DNA of 62,177 bases from Thermoanaerobacter sp. A7A (GCF_000445185.1 NZ_AVAF01000108.1:1-62177); one strand, 5' to 3'. Shown: positions 18,332 through 27,661, numbered from the stretch's first letter. Made by a program: numbers and translations. The notes: a model not told the origin generated them from the letters alone.

Positions 18332-19435
18332 GTGGCATTGACACAGAGGGAAAAAGAGATATTAAGATTTATAAAGAAAAATCCAATGATTTCTCAAGAA
18401 GAATTAGCACAACTTATGGGTATAAGCAGGTCAGCTGTTGCAGGGCACATAGCAAACCTCATGAAAAAGGGCTTTATATTAGGAAGAGGCTATGTGGTGA
18501 GGGACTTTAAAGGTATTACTGTAATTGGAGGAGCAAATATAGATATAAAAGGTAAACCCTATTCAGAGCTTAAGCAGCATACTTCAAATCCGGGACACAT
18601 AAACATAGCACCTGGCGGTGTAGGAAGAAATATTGCTCACAACCTTGCACAGCTTAGCTTACCTGTTACACTTTTGAGCGTTGTGGGTAATGATGATGAA
18701 GGAAGAAGGCTTCTTGAGGAGACAAGGCAAGCAGGGGTAAATGTTGAACAGATTGTAATTTCAAATACAAGGCGTACAGGTATATATCTTGCCATTCTTA
18801 ATGCAATTGGTGATATGGATGTGGCTCTTTCGGGAATGGACATTTTAGAAGAGTTAAATATACAATATCTTGAGTCCAAGATGGAAGTTATAAAAAATAG
18901 TGAGATTGTAGTTTTTGATACAAATATTCCCAAAGACAGCATCAAATATATTGTGGAGCTTTGCTACAATAATAATATTCCTGTAGTGGCAGAGCCCGTT
19001 TCCATCGACAAAGCAAAAAAATTAATAGGTGTACTTGACAAAATCGATTATGTAACTCCAAATAAAGAAGAACTTGAATCGATATCTGGAGTTAAAATAG
19101 CAAATGATGAGGATATGAAAAAAGCAGTTAAATATTTAAGACAAAAAGGTGTCAAAAATGTCATAGTAACTTTAGGAGAAAGAGGGGTATATATTTCTTC
19201 AGAAGAAGTTGAAAAATTTATAGAACCATATCAAGCCGAAATTGTTGATGCTACAGGTGCAGGAGATGCTTTGACGGCTGGCTTGGTCTATGGTATTTTT
19301 AATAGCTATCCTCTGGATGTATCGGCAAAACTTGGTCTTGCTGCGGCATCTCTTACAATATCCTCACCTTATACAGTAAATCCATTTTTAAATGAAAATC
19401 AATTAAAAAATATAGTAAAGGAGATTGTAAAATGA
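18332..19435 (+). CDS. psuK: Pseudouridine kinase with N-terminal winged helix
   Basis: A PfkB-family sugar kinase (about residues 60-367) fused to a 50-residue winged helix-turn-helix with 'EILRFIKKNPMISQEELAQLMGISRSAV'-like sequence. The kinase shows the N-terminal GGxNIDIKG motif, GGVGRNIAHNLA and the C-terminal GAGDALTAG, whose Asp (about 310) is the catalytic base. The following gene encodes pseudouridine-5'-phosphate glycosidase, so the pathway is pseudouridine to PsiMP to uracil plus ribose-5-phosphate. The HTH-PfkB fusion is known in YeiI/PsuK-like kinases. GTG start; AGGAG upstream. It overlaps psuG by 4 bp. Confidence 0.88.
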   Translation: MALTQREKEILRFIKKNPMISQEELAQLMGISRSAVAGHIANLMKKGFILGRGYVVRDFKGITVIGGANIDIKGKPYSELKQHTSNPGHINIAPGGVGRNIAHNLAQLSLPVTLLSVVGNDDEGRRLLEETRQAGVNVEQIVISNTRRTGIYLAILNAIGDMDVALSGMDILEELNIQYLESKMEVIKNSEIVVFDTNIPKDSIKYIVELCYNNNIPVVAEPVSIDKAKKLIGVLDKIDYVTPNKEELESISGVKIANDEDMKKAVKYLRQKGVKNVIVTLGERGVYISSEEVEKFIEPYQAEIVDATGAGDALTAGLVYGIFNSYPLDVSAKLGLAAASLTISSPYTVNPFLNENQLKNIVKEIVK

Positions 19436-20355
19436 ATAATTTCATTGATATGTCAAAAGAAGTTAAAGAAGCAATGGAGGAAGGAAAACCTGTTGTTGCA
19501 CTTGAGTCCACTATAATATCTCACGGAATGCCTTATCCGGAAAATATTGAGACGGCTAAAACTTTGGAGAATATTGTAAGAGAACATGGAGCTATACCTG
19601 CTACAATTGCCATTATAAATGGAAGAATAAAAATTGGTTTAAGCGAAGAAGAACTCGAATTTATGGGAACTTCAAAAGAAATATTAAAAGCTAGCAGAAG
19701 GGATTTACCCGTAGTTTTAGTAAAAGGACTTAGTGCAGCGACTACAGTTTCCGCAACAATGATTTGTGCAAATCTTGCAGGCATAAAAGTGTTTGTTACA
19801 GGAGGTATAGGAGGTGTCCACAGAGGAGCAGAACAAACATTTGATATATCAGCTGATTTACAAGAACTTGCAAATACAGACGTAGCAGTTGTATGCGCAG
19901 GTGCAAAGGCAATACTTGACCTTCCTCGCACTCTTGAATACCTTGAAACCTTTGGGGTTCCTGTGGTAGGGTTTAAAACTTCAGAGTTTCCAGCTTTTTA
20001 TACAAGAGAAAGCGGACTTAAAGTTGATTATAAAGTTGATGACGAAATAGAGGCTGCAAAAATTATAAAGACAAAATGGGATTTAGGCCTCAAAGGTGGA
20101 ATTTTAATTGCAAATCCTATTCCAGAAGAATATGCCTTGGATAAAGCTTATATAGATAAAGCTATAGAAGATGCTCTTTATGAGGCAGAAAAGCGAAATA
20201 TAAAAGGTAAAGAAATAACACCTTTTTTGTTGGATAAAATAAAAGATTTGACACAAGGTGAAAGTTTAAAAGCTAATATTGAACTTGTCAAAAATAATAC
20301 CCATGTAGGTGCTAAAATTGCCATTGAATTAAATAAATTGTATAAAGAGGCGTAA
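19432..20355 (+). CDS. psuG: Pseudouridine-5'-phosphate glycosidase
   Basis: 307 residues, matching PsuG length and motifs: VALESTIISHGMPYPEN, TVSATMICANLAGIKVF, TGGIGGVHRGAEQTFDISADL and NPIPEEYALD. It cleaves PsiMP to uracil and ribose-5-phosphate using a metal and a Schiff-base lysine, and is cytoplasmic. It is coupled to psuK by a 4-bp overlap. Its stop codon lies in the loop of a terminator shared with the convergent tlp gene. Confidence 0.95.
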   Translation: MNNFIDMSKEVKEAMEEGKPVVALESTIISHGMPYPENIETAKTLENIVREHGAIPATIAIINGRIKIGLSEEELEFMGTSKEILKASRRDLPVVLVKGLSAATTVSATMICANLAGIKVFVTGGIGGVHRGAEQTFDISADLQELANTDVAVVCAGAKAILDLPRTLEYLETFGVPVVGFKTSEFPAFYTRESGLKVDYKVDDEIEAAKIIKTKWDLGLKGGILIANPIPEEYALDKAYIDKAIEDALYEAEKRNIKGKEITPFLLDKIKDLTQGESLKANIELVKNNTHVGAKIAIELNKLYKEA

Positions 20356-20369
20356 TCCGCCTCTTTATA
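20341..20369. terminator. Bidirectional terminator embedded in both gene ends
   Basis: TATAAAGAGGCG (20341-20352) pairs with CGCCTCTTTATA (20358-20369). The psuG stop lies in the 5-nt loop, and the tlp stop falls in the right arm, so both coding ends form the stem. Confidence 0.8.
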
Positions 20370-20628
20370 CTTGCTTTTTGTCGTTGTCGTGTACTTCATC
20401 TATTATTTCTTCTCTCATGTTTTGTATACTTGTGAGCCTATTTTTGTTTTTCTGTTTAATCCTTTCTATTTCTTCAGGAGAAAGTTCTTCTGCGTGTAAT
20501 TTTAAGTAATCTTCTGCTTCTCTATAATTTTCTATAGTATCGTGTATCATTTGTTGTAATTTTTCTACATTGTCTGAGCGGTCATCCGGCTTTGGAGGTT
20601 TTGTGTATTTATCATTTTCCTTTGCCAT
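20365..20628 (-). CDS. tlp: Small acid-soluble spore protein Tlp family
   Basis: An 87-residue hydrophilic helical protein containing KPDDRSDNVEKLQQMIHDTI, the Tlp hallmark, followed by a Glu/Lys-rich helix ending 'NMREEIIDEV'. In Bacillus subtilis Tlp is made in the forespore under sigma-G; it is a minor spore protein. The start is ATG 20628, with AGGAG 8 bp upstream; the GTG three codons earlier lies inside the SD spacer. No convincing sigma-G promoter was identified by eye. It supports a spore-forming organism. Confidence 0.9.
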   Translation of the reverse strand: MAKENDKYTKPPKPDDRSDNVEKLQQMIHDTIENYREAEDYLKLHAEELSPEEIERIKQKNKNRLTSIQNMREEIIDEVHDNDKKQV

Positions 20629-20698
20629 AAATCTCACTCCTAATTTTGAAGTTTCTCATATTTATTTTGTTCATAAAAAATATTTATATGTATTGTAG

Positions 20699-20747
20699 AA
20701 AAAGCATGTTCTCAATTGCGGAAAATTTTAAAACATGCTTTTTGTTT
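20699..20747 (+). terminator. Isolated terminator-like hairpin between divergent tlp and pit
   Basis: AAAAAGCATGTT (20699-20710) pairs with AACATGCTTTTT (20732-20743) around a 21-nt loop; the T-run is on the plus strand. No plus-strand gene lies just upstream, so it may end a short RNA or act in the pit leader. Confidence 0.5.
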
Positions 20748-20847
20748 TTCAAAAATTTGAAGTATATATAAATAACTTATATAATTGTTTTAAGTATTTG
20801 TGCATAAAATAAAAGTTAAATATGGCTTTTTTACTCGAGGTGATGTC

Positions 20848-21846
20848 ATGGATTTTTATTTTATTGCAGTTATAGTAATATTTTTTTATATATTTGTAAC
20901 TGGTTTTCACGACGAAGGAAATCTTGTTGCTACTATTATATTTTCAAGGTCTATAGATGCAAAAAAAGCTTTTATTCTCGCGGCTGTTGCACAATTTTTG
21001 GGTACAGCAATAATAAGTACTAATGTCAGTAAGACAGTGGCAAAGGATATTGTAAAATATGAGTATTTATTTAAAAGCGGTTACAATATCAGTCTGTTGA
21101 TATTATGCGGTTTAATTGGTGCCATGATATGGAACTTTATTACCTGGTATTTTGGAATACCTTCTAGTTCTTCTCATGCGTTAATTGGCGGAATGTTAGG
21201 ACCTTTTGTCTTAGAATACGGTTTTAACTCAATAAATGTACAAGGTATACTATTTAGAGCTATTCTTCCTTTGTTTCTGTCTCCTATAATAGGATTTATT
21301 ACGGGATATTTAATAACGTTTTTTTTATCAGAAATATTGAAAAATCAAACGCCGGCAGTGAATAATATACTTAAAAAACTGCAATATTTTACTCTCTTTT
21401 TTCTCAATGCAGGACAGGGGTCAAATGATGCCCAAAAAGGGATGGGTTTAATCGTTATTTTAATGATGATAAAGGGACAAACTCATAATTTTGAAGTACC
21501 TTTTAACATAAAATACATATCGGCTTTAATGATTTCTTTTGGACTTATATTAGGAGGTTTTAGAATAATCAAGAATGTAGGAGCAGGAATATACAGAGTA
21601 AGGCCTTTTCATTCCTTTAATGCACAGCTTTCTTCCCTTTTAGTTGTAAGTATAGCAGCAATCATTGGTGCACCAATCAGCGGTACACAGTTAATTAATT
21701 CTTCAATTTTAGGTATTGGGGCAAAAGAAAGACCTACTGCTGTTAGGTGGCAGTTTGCTAGGGGAATAATTATGGCGTGGTTTATAACAATTCCTGTATC
21801 TTTTATAATCTCTTATTTGATTTACGGTTTGAGTAAGCTTTTATGA
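20848..21846 (+). CDS. pit: PiT-family inorganic phosphate transporter
   Basis: 332 residues, about ten transmembrane helices. The two PiT signature copies are recognisable: GFHDEGNLVA (with D where GxNDxxN is usual) near residue 18, and NAGQGSNDAQKGMG near 190. It should be a low-affinity phosphate:cation symporter in the cell membrane. The start is ATG 20848 after GAGGTGATGTC; an upstream in-frame start at 20800 has no SD. The next gene encodes DUF47, the usual PhoU-like partner. Confidence 0.88.
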   Translation: MDFYFIAVIVIFFYIFVTGFHDEGNLVATIIFSRSIDAKKAFILAAVAQFLGTAIISTNVSKTVAKDIVKYEYLFKSGYNISLLILCGLIGAMIWNFITWYFGIPSSSSHALIGGMLGPFVLEYGFNSINVQGILFRAILPLFLSPIIGFITGYLITFFLSEILKNQTPAVNNILKKLQYFTLFFLNAGQGSNDAQKGMGLIVILMMIKGQTHNFEVPFNIKYISALMISFGLILGGFRIIKNVGAGIYRVRPFHSFNAQLSSLLVVSIAAIIGAPISGTQLINSSILGIGAKERPTAVRWQFARGIIMAWFITIPVSFIISYLIYGLSKLL

Positions 21847-21860
21847 GGGAGGTGAAAAGA

Positions 21861-22475
21861 GTGAATGTATTTAAATGGTTATTTTCTAAAGAAATAGATT
21901 TCTATAAATTACTAGAAAAACAGTCAAAATTAACTATTGAAGGAGTTTGCGCTCTTGAGAAATACATGACAACAGGTAATATCGAAGATGGACATGAAGT
22001 AAATAAAATAGAGAAAGAAGCTGACAGAAAAAGACAGGAGCTAATAGATGAACTTGATAAGACCTTTATTACTCCCTTTGACAGAGAAGATATTTTTCAG
22101 CTGTCAAAAGCTATTGATGACATATTAGATTATGCTGATACAACAGTTAAAGAGATGGAAATATATAATTTACAACCTACATCAGAATTGCAGGAAATTG
22201 TTACTGTTATAAAATTTAGTACTGACCTTATCCACAAATCAGTGTGCAATCTTAATAAAAATAAAAAAGAAGGTATGAAACAGGCATTAAAAGCTAAAAA
22301 ATATGAAAATGAAGTGGAGAATTTATATAGAAAAAATTTAGCGAAACTGTTTGAAGAAGAAGATGTAAAATATATTTTAAAAATGAGGGAAATTTTCAGA
22401 CATTTAAGCAACTGTGCTGACAAAATAGACCTTGCAGGAGATATTTTAGGGCATATTTATGTAAAAATGATGTAA
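21861..22475 (+). CDS. DUF47/PhoU-like Pit accessory protein
   Basis: 204 residues, all helical, with the PhoU-like pattern 'EADRKRQELIDELDKTFITPFDREDI' and 'YDDILDYAD'-type acidic metal-binding helices. DUF47 proteins are encoded beside Pit transporters and are thought to gate or regulate phosphate uptake. The start is GTG 21861, with GGGAGGTG upstream. It follows pit by 14 bp. Confidence 0.88.
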   Translation: MNVFKWLFSKEIDFYKLLEKQSKLTIEGVCALEKYMTTGNIEDGHEVNKIEKEADRKRQELIDELDKTFITPFDREDIFQLSKAIDDILDYADTTVKEMEIYNLQPTSELQEIVTVIKFSTDLIHKSVCNLNKNKKEGMKQALKAKKYENEVENLYRKNLAKLFEEEDVKYILKMREIFRHLSNCADKIDLAGDILGHIYVKMM

Positions 22476-22534
22476 AGTGTAATGTAAAGTTATAGGGCGA
22501 GTTTTTACGAAGGTGATGGAAATGTTGCGGATTG

Positions 22535-22562
22535 AAAGCGCTCATTGGGGCGCTTTTATTTT
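22535..22562 (+). terminator. Rho-independent terminator after pit operon
   Basis: AAAGCGCT (22535-22542) pairs with GGCGCTTT (22549-22556), followed by T-rich sequence. Confidence 0.75.
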
Positions 22563-22691
22563 TATTCATCTTTTTTTAAGGTGGTTGTAAATTTAAGTAG
22601 ATACTCTAAGTAAAGATAAAAATTAAGTGTTTTAAAGTGTATTATTTTTTTGTCTTTTATGATAAAATGTATCGTAAAGGGGGCGAGTGAT

Positions 22692-25316
22692 GTGAAAAGA
22701 ATTGATAAAGTTTATAATTGTGTAAAAGAATTATGTAGCAAGCAATTTGCTGAAAGAGGAGAAATAATTGGAGTTTCAGCTATGGAAATTGCACATGCCC
22801 TTAATATACAAAGAACAAATGCTTCCAGCGATTTAAATACCCTTTTTAGAGAAGGAAAAGTTATAAAAGTTGAAGGCAAACCAGTTTTGTATAAGGTTAA
22901 AGAACTTGATATGGTTTCTGATGAAAGTGATATGGTAGTGAAAGATGTATTTGACAGCATAATAGGAGCTAATTTAAGCCTTAAAAATGCCGTACAACAA
23001 GCAAAAGCTGCTATAATTTATCCTCCCAATGGCCTTCATACACTTTTGCTTGGAGAGACGGGTACAGGCAAATCCATGTTTGCAGAGGTCATGTATAGTT
23101 TCGCAAAAGAAATTGGAAGGATAAAAAGGAACGCTCCTTTTGTGACTTTTAACTGTGCTGACTATGCTAATAATCCGCAACTTTTAATGTCACAACTATT
23201 TGGAGTGAAAAAAGGAGCGTATACAGGTGCCGATAAGGATAGAATGGGCCTTGTTGAAAAAGCAGATGGTGGCATACTTTTCCTTGATGAAGTCCATAGA
23301 CTTCCACCAGAAGGACAAGAGATGCTTTTTTATCTGATTGATAAAGGACTTTATAGACGGCTTGGAGAATCTGAAACACAACATAAAGCGAATGTTTTAA
23401 TAATATGCGCTACAACAGAAAATATTGAGTCTACTCTTCTTAGGACTTTTATAAGGCGGATACCAATGGTGATTAAATTGCCAGCTTTAGCAGAAAGAAC
23501 ATATGAAGAAAGATTTGAACTTATTAAAAATTTCTTTAGAGAAGAAGCAGCTATTATTAACACTGATATTATGATCACTTCAAATGCTTTGAAAGCTTTA
23601 TTGCTTTATGAGTGTCCTAATAATATAGGTCAACTGAAAAGTGATATAAAACTTTCAATTGCAAAAGCTTATCTTGGGTACATGATGAAAAGAGATAAAG
23701 GAGTATGCGTGCATACTGAAGATTTACCTGAGTATGTCAGAAGAGGATTGTTTAAGTATAAGGAATCGAAAGATGAAATTGATAGATTTATTACGGGAGA
23801 TATAATAAAGTTTTCAGTTGATAATGCTACTCCTGTTATCCAACAGAATAATCAGATATTCAATTTTTATGAGGCATTAGAGGAAAAAAGGAAAGCTTTG
23901 GAGCAAAAAGGACTTAACGAAAGTGATATAAAACTCATCATGAGCATTGATATAGAAACATATTTGAAAAAGTATCTCTTAAATCTGGATAAAAATAATT
24001 TGGAGGAATTATATAAAATAGTAGATAAAAAGATTGTTGATATAGTAAACGATTTTTTGAATTATGCCAGCAAAAAGTTAAAAAGGTCCTTCAGTGAGAA
24101 AACTTTATACGGCCTTTCTATGCATGTAGCCAGTTTTGTCGAAAGAATACTAAGTGGCAAAGACATTGTAAATCATCAGCTGGAAAATATAAAGAAGGTG
24201 TATGAGAAAGAATTTGAAGTGGCAAATGTTTTGAGAGAAAGGGTCCAAAAAGAGTTTAACATAAAAGTACCTGATGATGAAGTGGGTTTTGTTACAATGT
24301 TTTTATGTCTTGACGAAGAAACAAAGGAAAAAGACGAAGGGGTAGGCATTATTGTTGCAATGCATGGAGAAGCCGCTGCTACTTCCATTGCGGAGGTTGC
24401 CAACAGGCTTTTAGGTGAAAATTATGTAATTGGTTATAATATGCCACTTGATCAAAAACCAGAAGTTGCATTAAATAATTTAACTAATATTGTGAAGAGA
24501 GCTGACAAAGGAAGAGGTGTATTACTCCTTGTTGACATGGGTTCCCTAGTATTATTTGGTGACATGATATACGAAAGGACAGGAATACCCGTCAAAACAA
24601 TTGAAATGGTTTCCACTCCCATGGTTTTAGAGGCGGCAAGAAAGGCTTTACTCAACGCATCTTTAGAGGAAGTGTATGATGCAGTCGTCAATTTCAGTCC
24701 TTATGTAGGCAGAATCTATAAAGACAGTGTTAAATTTGAAGATTCTCTTAAAAAGAATGTTATAATAACTGCTTGTATAACCGGTGAAGGGACAGCAGTT
24801 AAACTTAAATCAATACTTGAAAGAGACCTTAACTTAAAAGAGAAAGATATTGATGTTATTCCTATTGAGGTTGAAAGCAAAAGAGAATTTAGAAGAAAAC
24901 TACTCAACATCAAAGAAGAAAAAAATATTTTAGCTGTTGTAAGTGCTATAAATCCACAGGATGATTCTATATTGTATATTTCTACATCAGATGTGTTTGA
25001 CAATGATAAATTATCTGTATTGAAAAATAAAATTGAAGCTCTTTCGCAAATTGAGGTAATTGATAACATGAAGGAGGTTATAAGAGAAAATATAAAGATA
25101 GATTCAGAAAAATATATATCTTCTTTTAAAAGATTTTACGCAGCTTTAATAAGAGAAGGAGTAAATTTAAATGAAGATATTACAATAGGATTAATACTTC
25201 ATCTTGCTTGTGTAATTGAGCGTATATTACAAGGAAAACAGTTAATACACATGAAAGATACACAAGAATACATTAAGAATTACCCAAAAGAGTTTGATAT
25301 TATAAAAAAGCTATAA
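22692..25316 (+). CDS. LevR-type sigma-54-dependent PRD activator
   Basis: 874 residues. The order is an N-terminal winged helix (about 1-70), an AAA+ sigma-54 interaction domain with Walker A GETGTGKS (about 121) and GAYTGA (about 175), a PRD, an EIIA(Man)-like domain with VAMHGEAAATS (phosphorylatable His), and a second PRD that is cut short at ...EFDIIKKL. The -1 frame from 25310 continues KAIRIIEEGCNVKISDEE to a stop at 25394-25396, exactly as a PRD should end, and a slippery A AAA AAG (25304-25310) sits at the junction. The start is GTG 22692 after GGGGGCGAG. It activates the downstream PTS operon, its activity set by PTS phosphorylation. Confidence 0.9.
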   Translation: MKRIDKVYNCVKELCSKQFAERGEIIGVSAMEIAHALNIQRTNASSDLNTLFREGKVIKVEGKPVLYKVKELDMVSDESDMVVKDVFDSIIGANLSLKNAVQQAKAAIIYPPNGLHTLLLGETGTGKSMFAEVMYSFAKEIGRIKRNAPFVTFNCADYANNPQLLMSQLFGVKKGAYTGADKDRMGLVEKADGGILFLDEVHRLPPEGQEMLFYLIDKGLYRRLGESETQHKANVLIICATTENIESTLLRTFIRRIPMVIKLPALAERTYEERFELIKNFFREEAAIINTDIMITSNALKALLLYECPNNIGQLKSDIKLSIAKAYLGYMMKRDKGVCVHTEDLPEYVRRGLFKYKESKDEIDRFITGDIIKFSVDNATPVIQQNNQIFNFYEALEEKRKALEQKGLNESDIKLIMSIDIETYLKKYLLNLDKNNLEELYKIVDKKIVDIVNDFLNYASKKLKRSFSEKTLYGLSMHVASFVERILSGKDIVNHQLENIKKVYEKEFEVANVLRERVQKEFNIKVPDDEVGFVTMFLCLDEETKEKDEGVGIIVAMHGEAAATSIAEVANRLLGENYVIGYNMPLDQKPEVALNNLTNIVKRADKGRGVLLLVDMGSLVLFGDMIYERTGIPVKTIEMVSTPMVLEAARKALLNASLEEVYDAVVNFSPYVGRIYKDSVKFEDSLKKNVIITACITGEGTAVKLKSILERDLNLKEKDIDVIPIEVESKREFRRKLLNIKEEKNILAVVSAINPQDDSILYISTSDVFDNDKLSVLKNKIEALSQIEVIDNMKEVIRENIKIDSEKYISSFKRFYAALIREGVNLNEDITIGLILHLACVIERILQGKQLIHMKDTQEYIKNYPKEFDIIKKL

Positions 25317-25395
25317 GGATTATCGAAGAAGGATGTAATGTAAAGATTTCAGACGAAGAATGCGCAAATATGATGAAAATAATCTATTCACTTTG

Positions 25396-25440
25396 ATACA
25401 CATATGTGTATTGAATACGTTTTTGAACAATACACATTGA
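25396..25440 (+). promoter_or_regulatory. Upstream activating sequence for the LevR-type activator
   Basis: A perfect 16-bp palindrome, ATACACATATGTGTAT (25396-25411), and a second half-site AATACACATT about 20 bp downstream lie 70-110 bp before the -24/-12 promoter. That is the usual enhancer distance for sigma-54 activators. Assignment to this activator is by position. Confidence 0.65.
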
Positions 25441-25504
25441 AACGGATTTGATATGATATCATCATTCAAGGCGGAAAAGCAAGAGTCCGCGGGGCAAGTG
25501 CTAT

Positions 25505-25521
25505 TTGGCATGACTTCTGCA
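25505..25521 (+). promoter_or_regulatory. Sigma-54 (-24/-12) promoter of the PTS operon
   Basis: TTGGCATGACTTCTGCA matches TGGCAC-N5-TTGC, with the invariant GG (25507-25508) and GC (25519-25520) at exactly the required spacing. It lies 40 bp before the celB start and directly downstream of a sigma-54 activator gene. Confidence 0.9.
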
Positions 25522-25560
25522 TAAAATATAGTGCAAAAATTTAAAAAAGGAGTTGGTCTA

Positions 25561-26850
25561 ATGGATACATTTATTAATTTTCTTGACAGATATTTTATGC
25601 CTGTAGCAGGTAGACTTGCTGAACAAAGACACTTAAAATCGATTCGTGACGGAATAGTTGCAACAATGCCATTACTTCTCATTGGGTCATTCTTCTTAAT
25701 TATAGCTTTTCCGCCTATACCTGCTCTTGAAGTCCTTGTTAAACCTTATGTCAATGATTTGTTAAAAATAGTCAATGCAACATTTGGGATAATTGCTATG
25801 GTTGCATCTTTTACAATAGCTTATTCACTGGCAGGAACATATAAAATAGATCCTGTAGCTTCTGGAGTATTGAGTTTGTCGACTTTTATGTTGTCAGTAC
25901 CTTTAACACAAGATGGTAACATTCCTCTGAGTTGGATGGGAAGCCAAGGGTTGTTTGTTGCAATGATCATAGGAATTTTTACAGTAGAAGTCCAAAGGAA
26001 ATTTGTAGAGAAAATTTTGATTATTCGTATGCCTGAAGGAGTTCCACCTTCTGTGGGTAGAGCTTTTGCAGCATTGATTCCGGGCGCTGTAACTATCACA
26101 TTTATTTGGATAATACACATGATACTAATTAAAACAATTCATTTAACAATACCGGAAGCTATTAATAAATTGATAGCTATTCCGTTGTTAAAATTAGGTT
26201 CTACACTTCCAGCTGTTATCCTTGCAATACTAGCAATTCAGTTCTTATGGAGTGTAGGTATTCATGGTGCAGCCTTAGTAGGAGGAATTTTAGGGCCAAT
26301 CTGGCTTACTTTTACTCAGGAGAATTCAGCTGCAAAAATTGCCGGCGAAAAAATTCTTCCTCACATAGTAACACAGCAATTTTTTGATATTTTCATATAT
26401 ATAGGTGGTTCAGGAACAACTCTTGCGTTAGCATTGCTTTTAATTTTTGCTACAAAATCTGCCCAATTGAAAGCAGTTGGTAAAGCTGCTATTTGGCCAG
26501 GTATATTTAACATAAACGAACCTATTACTTTTGGTATGCCAATAGTTATGAATCCAGTCATGATTGTGCCGTTTATATTAGCTCCTATTTCTGCAGGACT
26601 TATCACATACATAGCGATGGCGTTGAATTTAGTGGCAAGACCTTATGCTTTAATTCCTTGGACGACTCCTGTATTAATTAGTGGTTTCTTAACAACGGGA
26701 GATTGGAAAGCTATTATTTTACAGATTATAAATTTTGCTGTAGCTGGAGCAATTTATTATCCTTTCTTGAAACTATGGGACAATAAGAAATATGAAGAAG
26801 AGCAGCAATTGAAAAAAGAAGAAGAAAAATTAGCTGAGACGAGGGCATAA
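25561..26850 (+). CDS. celB: PTS EIIC, cellobiose/chitobiose (Lac) family
   Basis: 429-residue membrane permease of the lactose/cellobiose/chitobiose PTS branch. Visible family features are FLDRYFMPVAGRLAEQRHLKSIRDG at the N-terminus (amphipathic), about ten hydrophobic segments, the GINEPITFGMPIVMNP-like block (NINEPITFGMPIVMNP) and a charged C-terminal tail. The start is ATG 25561 with AAGGAG upstream; a frame from 25531 has no SD. It is the first gene behind the sigma-54 promoter. Together with EIIB and EIIA downstream, it imports and phosphorylates a beta-disaccharide. Confidence 0.92.
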   Translation: MDTFINFLDRYFMPVAGRLAEQRHLKSIRDGIVATMPLLLIGSFFLIIAFPPIPALEVLVKPYVNDLLKIVNATFGIIAMVASFTIAYSLAGTYKIDPVASGVLSLSTFMLSVPLTQDGNIPLSWMGSQGLFVAMIIGIFTVEVQRKFVEKILIIRMPEGVPPSVGRAFAALIPGAVTITFIWIIHMILIKTIHLTIPEAINKLIAIPLLKLGSTLPAVILAILAIQFLWSVGIHGAALVGGILGPIWLTFTQENSAAKIAGEKILPHIVTQQFFDIFIYIGGSGTTLALALLLIFATKSAQLKAVGKAAIWPGIFNINEPITFGMPIVMNPVMIVPFILAPISAGLITYIAMALNLVARPYALIPWTTPVLISGFLTTGDWKAIILQIINFAVAGAIYYPFLKLWDNKKYEEEQQLKKEEEKLAETRA

Positions 26851-26852
26851 TG

Positions 26853-26887
26853 ATATATCCTGAGAGGCGTCGCCTCTCAGGATATAT
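26853..26887 (+). other. Very strong intergenic hairpin in the PTS operon
   Basis: 17-bp arms (26853-26869 and 26871-26887) form a near-perfect stem between celB and chbG, without a clear T-run. It may protect the celB transcript, serve as a processing or attenuation point, and lower expression of the distal genes. Confidence 0.7.
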
Positions 26888-26911
26888 ATTCCATAAAAAG
26901 GGGTGGTACAG

Positions 26912-27661
26912 ATGAAATATCTAATTGTAAATGCTGATGATTTTGGGCTGACAAAAGGAGTTAATAAAGGAGTTGTTGAATGCTATAAAAACGGTATTTT
27001 AAGAAGTACTTCTATAATGTGTAATATGCCTTATGCTAATGAAGCTTTACAAATAAAAAAATTATGTCCAGATTTGGGTTTTGGAATACACATAACTCTA
27101 GATGCTGGTAAACCGTTGAGTAGTGCTGGAAAAGTAAATACCTTGATAGATGAAAGAGGGTATTTTAAAAGAGGCTTTCCACATTCTTTAGATGATGCTG
27201 ATGTGGATCAAATCAGAACAGAAATAGAAGAGCAGATTAAAAAAGCTTTTTCTTTAGGGGTTTCTATCACTCATATGGATAGCCATCATCATGTGCAAAG
27301 TCATCCCAAGGTAATAGATGTATTTATAGAAATGGCTCACAAATATAACTTACCTGTACGATCTACTCCATTGGATAGGGAAATAATTATTAAAGCTGGC
27401 TTAAAAACAGTTGATAATTTTATTTATAATTTCTATGATGAAGGTGTTAAAAAAGAAAATTTATTGTCTATATTAGGTAGTATAGAGGAAGGTATAACAG
27501 AAATAATGAGCCATCCAGCGTATGTAGACAACGAATTAATGAATATTTCGTCTTATAATACAAAAAGAGAAATTGAAAGAACAATATTGACTGATAAAGA
27601 TGTTTTACAATTTATTCTGAATAATAACATTTTATTAGTTAACTATTCGATATTAAAATAA
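26912..27661 (+). CDS. chbG: ChbG/YdjC-family carbohydrate deacetylase
   Basis: 249 residues. YdjC motifs are [16 protein letters not shown] (metal Asp pair at about residues 8-9), the His motif [13 protein letters not shown] (about 122-133) and a late [11 protein letters not shown]. coli ChbG removes an acetyl group from chitobiose-6-phosphate so that the GH4 enzyme ChbF can cleave it. Its presence between EIIC and EIIB genes therefore points to N,N'-diacetylchitobiose as a substrate of this PTS. ATG start after AAGGGG. Confidence 0.88.
   Translation: MKYLIVNADDFGLTKGVNKGVVECYKNGILRSTSIMCNMPYANEALQIKKLCPDLGFGIHITLDAGKPLSSAGKVNTLIDERGYFKRGFPHSLDDADVDQIRTEIEEQIKKAFSLGVSITHMDSHHHVQSHPKVIDVFIEMAHKYNLPVRSTPLDREIIIKAGLKTVDNFIYNFYDEGVKKENLLSILGSIEEGITEIMSHPAYVDNELMNISSYNTKREIERTILTDKDVLQFILNNNILLVNYSILK

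Noticed and set aside
22521-22613. 30-codon frame with SD AAGGTGATGGA after the pit operon
   Set aside because: Its body is the terminator hairpin at 22535-22556 and its product has no known features; probably chance.
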